64,000 bases of DNA, from the NCBI GenBank assembly GCA_003439945.1, contig QVRM01002392.1, forward strand, positions 69,575-133,574. The letters are read 5' to 3'. Numbering within the stretch: position 1 is the first letter of the stretch; the number at the start of each line of letters is the position of its first letter. The stretch comes from Dermanyssus gallinae (Eukaryota; Arthropoda; Arachnida; Mesostigmata; Dermanyssidae). The notes under the pieces were generated by a model that saw only the letters and a list, made by a program, of their open reading frames with translations, did not search any database and had not been told where the DNA came from. Both the position numbers and the translations under genes were made by a program. Positions 62,276-64,000 of the stretch are shown piece after piece.

Positions 62276-62560
62276 GCTCGAGAGAGAAAAATGAGAAAAG
62301 CTGGCAGCAAATTGTATCCGTATCTAACGTCAATGAAAACAAATTTCAGTGCTTTGCTTTTTGCGACAAAACTGTTTTCACTTAATTCACAGTGAAGCAA
62401 CGGCTTAACATGGCAATATACGTAACCTATTACATGTATGTGTACATACAGATATGTACATACATATAAAATTTGCTAGATTTTCGTGAAAAGTGTGTCA
62501 TATGTCACTATTGTTGTACATTCATTTTATATATAGACGCTAACGCTCAAGTAAAGAGGA
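60840..62560. other. no supported gene
   Basis: A basic 79-residue frame at 61434-61673 has no recognised domain. 61880-61930 shares TTTAGTGGGTT...GCCCCACACT with 42635-42670, so an undefined repeat is present. (TA)n at 62158-62178 and 62244-62272. Confidence 0.5.
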
Positions 62561-62563
62561 GGA

Positions 62564-62961
62564 TCAGCCTCCACCGGAGGATTTCTTCCGACTATGAGTG
62601 GCATTGGCCGTGGCAAGCGCGGTCAGCAGCTGTTGTTGTTGTTGCTGCTGTTGTTGCGGTTGCTGTTGTTGCTGTGGCTGCTGCTGCTGCGCTTGTTGTT
62701 GTTGCTGTTGTTGTTGGTGGTGGTGATGATGTTGACTGTTTACTACGTTGTGACCGGTTCTGGCCGTGGAGGGGCAAGACGCTGCTGCTGCTGCATCGAC
62801 GTGCAATTTGAGCTCGTGTGAGATGAGTGCGTTTTGTCGTTCGGCAGAGAACGAACAGTAGCGGCACTTAAATTGAGCCCCCTTGAAGTGGTGTGTTTCA
62901 TGCATCTTGACATTTGACAGGTTGTTGCTTTTGTACGGGCAGTGGTTGCACATCCAGTCAC
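62564..62961 (-). CDS. C2H2 zinc-finger protein, last coding exon, poly-Gln C-terminus
   Basis: Read on the minus strand, an acceptor (GGCTCACTCAG) precedes GTGACTGGATG at 62961. The frame then encodes two C2H2 fingers of the kind joined by short linkers: WMCNHCPYKSNNLSNVKMHE (C-x2-C...H-x3-H) and FKCRYCSFSAERQNALISHE (C-x2-C...H-x4-H). After an Ala run come five His, then Gln runs broken by Pro and Ala, and the end SRKKSSGGG before a TGA at 62566-62564. This is the last exon of a DNA-binding zinc-finger protein, with phase 1 entry, so earlier exons lie beyond the window's right edge or further along the minus strand. The Gln/His-rich tail resembles activation or low-complexity regions of insect and mite transcription factors. 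I cannot place it in a named family. The codon-level CAG/CAA mixture argues for a translated tract rather than a pure microsatellite. Confidence 0.8.
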
Positions 62962-62964
62962 CTG

Positions 62965-64000
62965 AGTGAGCCAATGCACAACATACACATACACTTGAGA
63001 GATATGGGCGTATATATATTAATCTAAAAAAAAGATATATATATATATATAAATACATACATACATACGCAAATGCATATATATGTGATTGATTGATCTG
63101 TTTCGCTTGACATGTATACCTAAACACACATGTCACCCTTTTATATCAGAGGCGCTTAGAACGGCAGCATATGGGTAGCATGTATACATAGCAGATATAT
63201 TTGTTCGCGGGACAAAGTGAGGGAAAGTGAAGCCAGAACAAGATTCCGATTTGAATGAAGGGAGCTTTATTGGGAAGGCAAAACTAGATAGCTATTGCAG
63301 CAAGAAACGCTCTTGTGTATTCGGTTCAACGCGTTGTGAACACGTACAAATCAAATACCACGAGCTTTTTTAAAAGTCTATTAGGGTCGGAATTCAGTTA
63401 ATGTTTTAAAATATGTCTGTTTATGTATAAACAAAATCAAACGTAATTATCAAGGCAGGAGACTAGCAGAATTTTCTCGGATAAAAGCTGAGTTCCTACG
63501 TAGCCATAGTGCGCTATATCATCATTTACTTGCCGGTGACGATTAAACTATTCGGCAAGACACTACTTATTATATAAGTTTCGGACATTTTGGACGTATA
63601 TTGCATCGAGGGAAAGGCAGTCGTATATCGTTGCAGGCGTGTACCGTAAATTAGCATACGATATACTGTGATCACATATGCATTTATGTATATGCTCGCA
63701 TACGGGAGACAGAGCATCTTCCGTAGCGGACTCGTAAAAGATTGCGCATCTTTTCTATTAACGTGAGACAAAAACGGTAGATGTTAACTAGCCTATGGTA
63801 ACTATACGGATGCAATCAGTAGTAGAGTAGTAGTCGTGATAAAATTAATAATAATAACGACACAGCTATTTAGCCTTCATTGTTTATCATCAAATAGATT
63901 CTTATTTGTCATTCAAAATATGATTATTATCATCTATTTACGCGTTCCCACTGCAGACAGCCAAAGTCAGCATCCGCCTCAAAAGCTGTGTTTCGCGTCG
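62965..64000. other. intron or flank of the zinc-finger gene
   Basis: (TA)n at 63034-63052 and the repeat at 63102. A TTCCCACTGCAG acceptor-like site at 63945-63956 precedes 44 open bases running off the window edge; too short to call. Confidence 0.45.
63102..63171 (+). repeat. dispersed repeat pair member 2
   Basis: TTCGCTTGACATGTATACCT-AAACACACATGTCACCCTTT to AGGCGCTTAGAACGGCAGCAT, shared with 44063-44136. Confidence 0.75.

Noticed and set aside
62592..62867. Plus-strand and second minus-strand Leu-rich or Thr-rich frames at the zinc-finger exon
   Set aside because: They are shadows of the poly-Gln coding tract in other frames.

Overview
The window looks like a stretch of an arthropod nuclear genome, quite possibly a mite or tick, although no sequence in it fixes the species. 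The evidence is spliced genes with GT/AG introns of about 0.15 to 3 kb, mariner transposons, several non-LTR retrotransposons, tRNA-derived SINEs, and a very large number of (TA)n microsatellites (about 45 arrays, roughly one per 1.4 kb). No bacterial, phage, CRISPR or operon-like features are present. Most open frames in the window are (TA)n read as Ile-Tyr, or chance frames.

Four host genes can be supported. (1) A B3GNTL1/Qdg1-like family 2 glycosyltransferase on the plus strand, seven exons between 22.9 and 28.6 kb. Its reading frame is broken by one base (mod 3) in three separate exons. (2) A GDPD1/GDPD3-type glycerophosphodiester phosphodiesterase (lysophospholipase D type) on the plus strand, seven coding exons between 44.95 and 52.71 kb, intact at 347 residues. 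(3) A plus-strand gene at 58.0 to 59.9 kb whose second exon carries a Utp12-like domain. It is probably the C-terminal part of a WDR43/UTP5 small-subunit processome protein, but no WD40 exons were found upstream. (4) The last coding exon of a C2H2 zinc-finger gene with a poly-Gln tail, on the minus strand at 62.56 to 62.96 kb; its other exons lie outside the window.

The rest is mobile-element debris. Region by region: 0.8-1.5 kb and 4.5-5.2 kb, decayed non-LTR endonuclease and linker pieces; 7.8-9.15 kb, a 5'-truncated reverse transcriptase element with YADD; 10-12.1 kb, a GC-rich promoter-like zone; 13.3-13.8 kb, a mariner relic; 15-19 kb, 3' parts of another non-LTR family; 22.9-28.6 kb, the glycosyltransferase gene with SINEs in its introns; 31.3-32.3 and 36.7-37.3 kb, two copies of an R1-like C-terminal fragment in opposite orientations; 33.0-33.45 kb, a foldback element; 36.0 kb, a SINE with target duplication; 39-40.3 kb, a second GC-rich zone; 40.9-43.5 kb, nested repeats running into (TA)n; 45.4-46.7 kb, a mariner element with both inverted repeats inside an intron of the phosphodiesterase gene; 50.6-51.3 kb, another mariner relic; 58.6-58.74 kb, a hairpin centred on (TA)n; 60.4-60.7 kb, a SINE with a perfect 16-bp target duplication.

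The four genes do not form a pathway. They are ordinary neighbours (membrane lipid turnover, glycan transfer or tRNA-linked glycosylation, ribosome assembly, transcription). I found no previously undescribed defence or regulatory system. The items most worth a second look are the three same-direction frameshifts in the glycosyltransferase gene, the foldback and hairpin elements, the SINE families, and the tendency of repeat copies to end in (TA)n.
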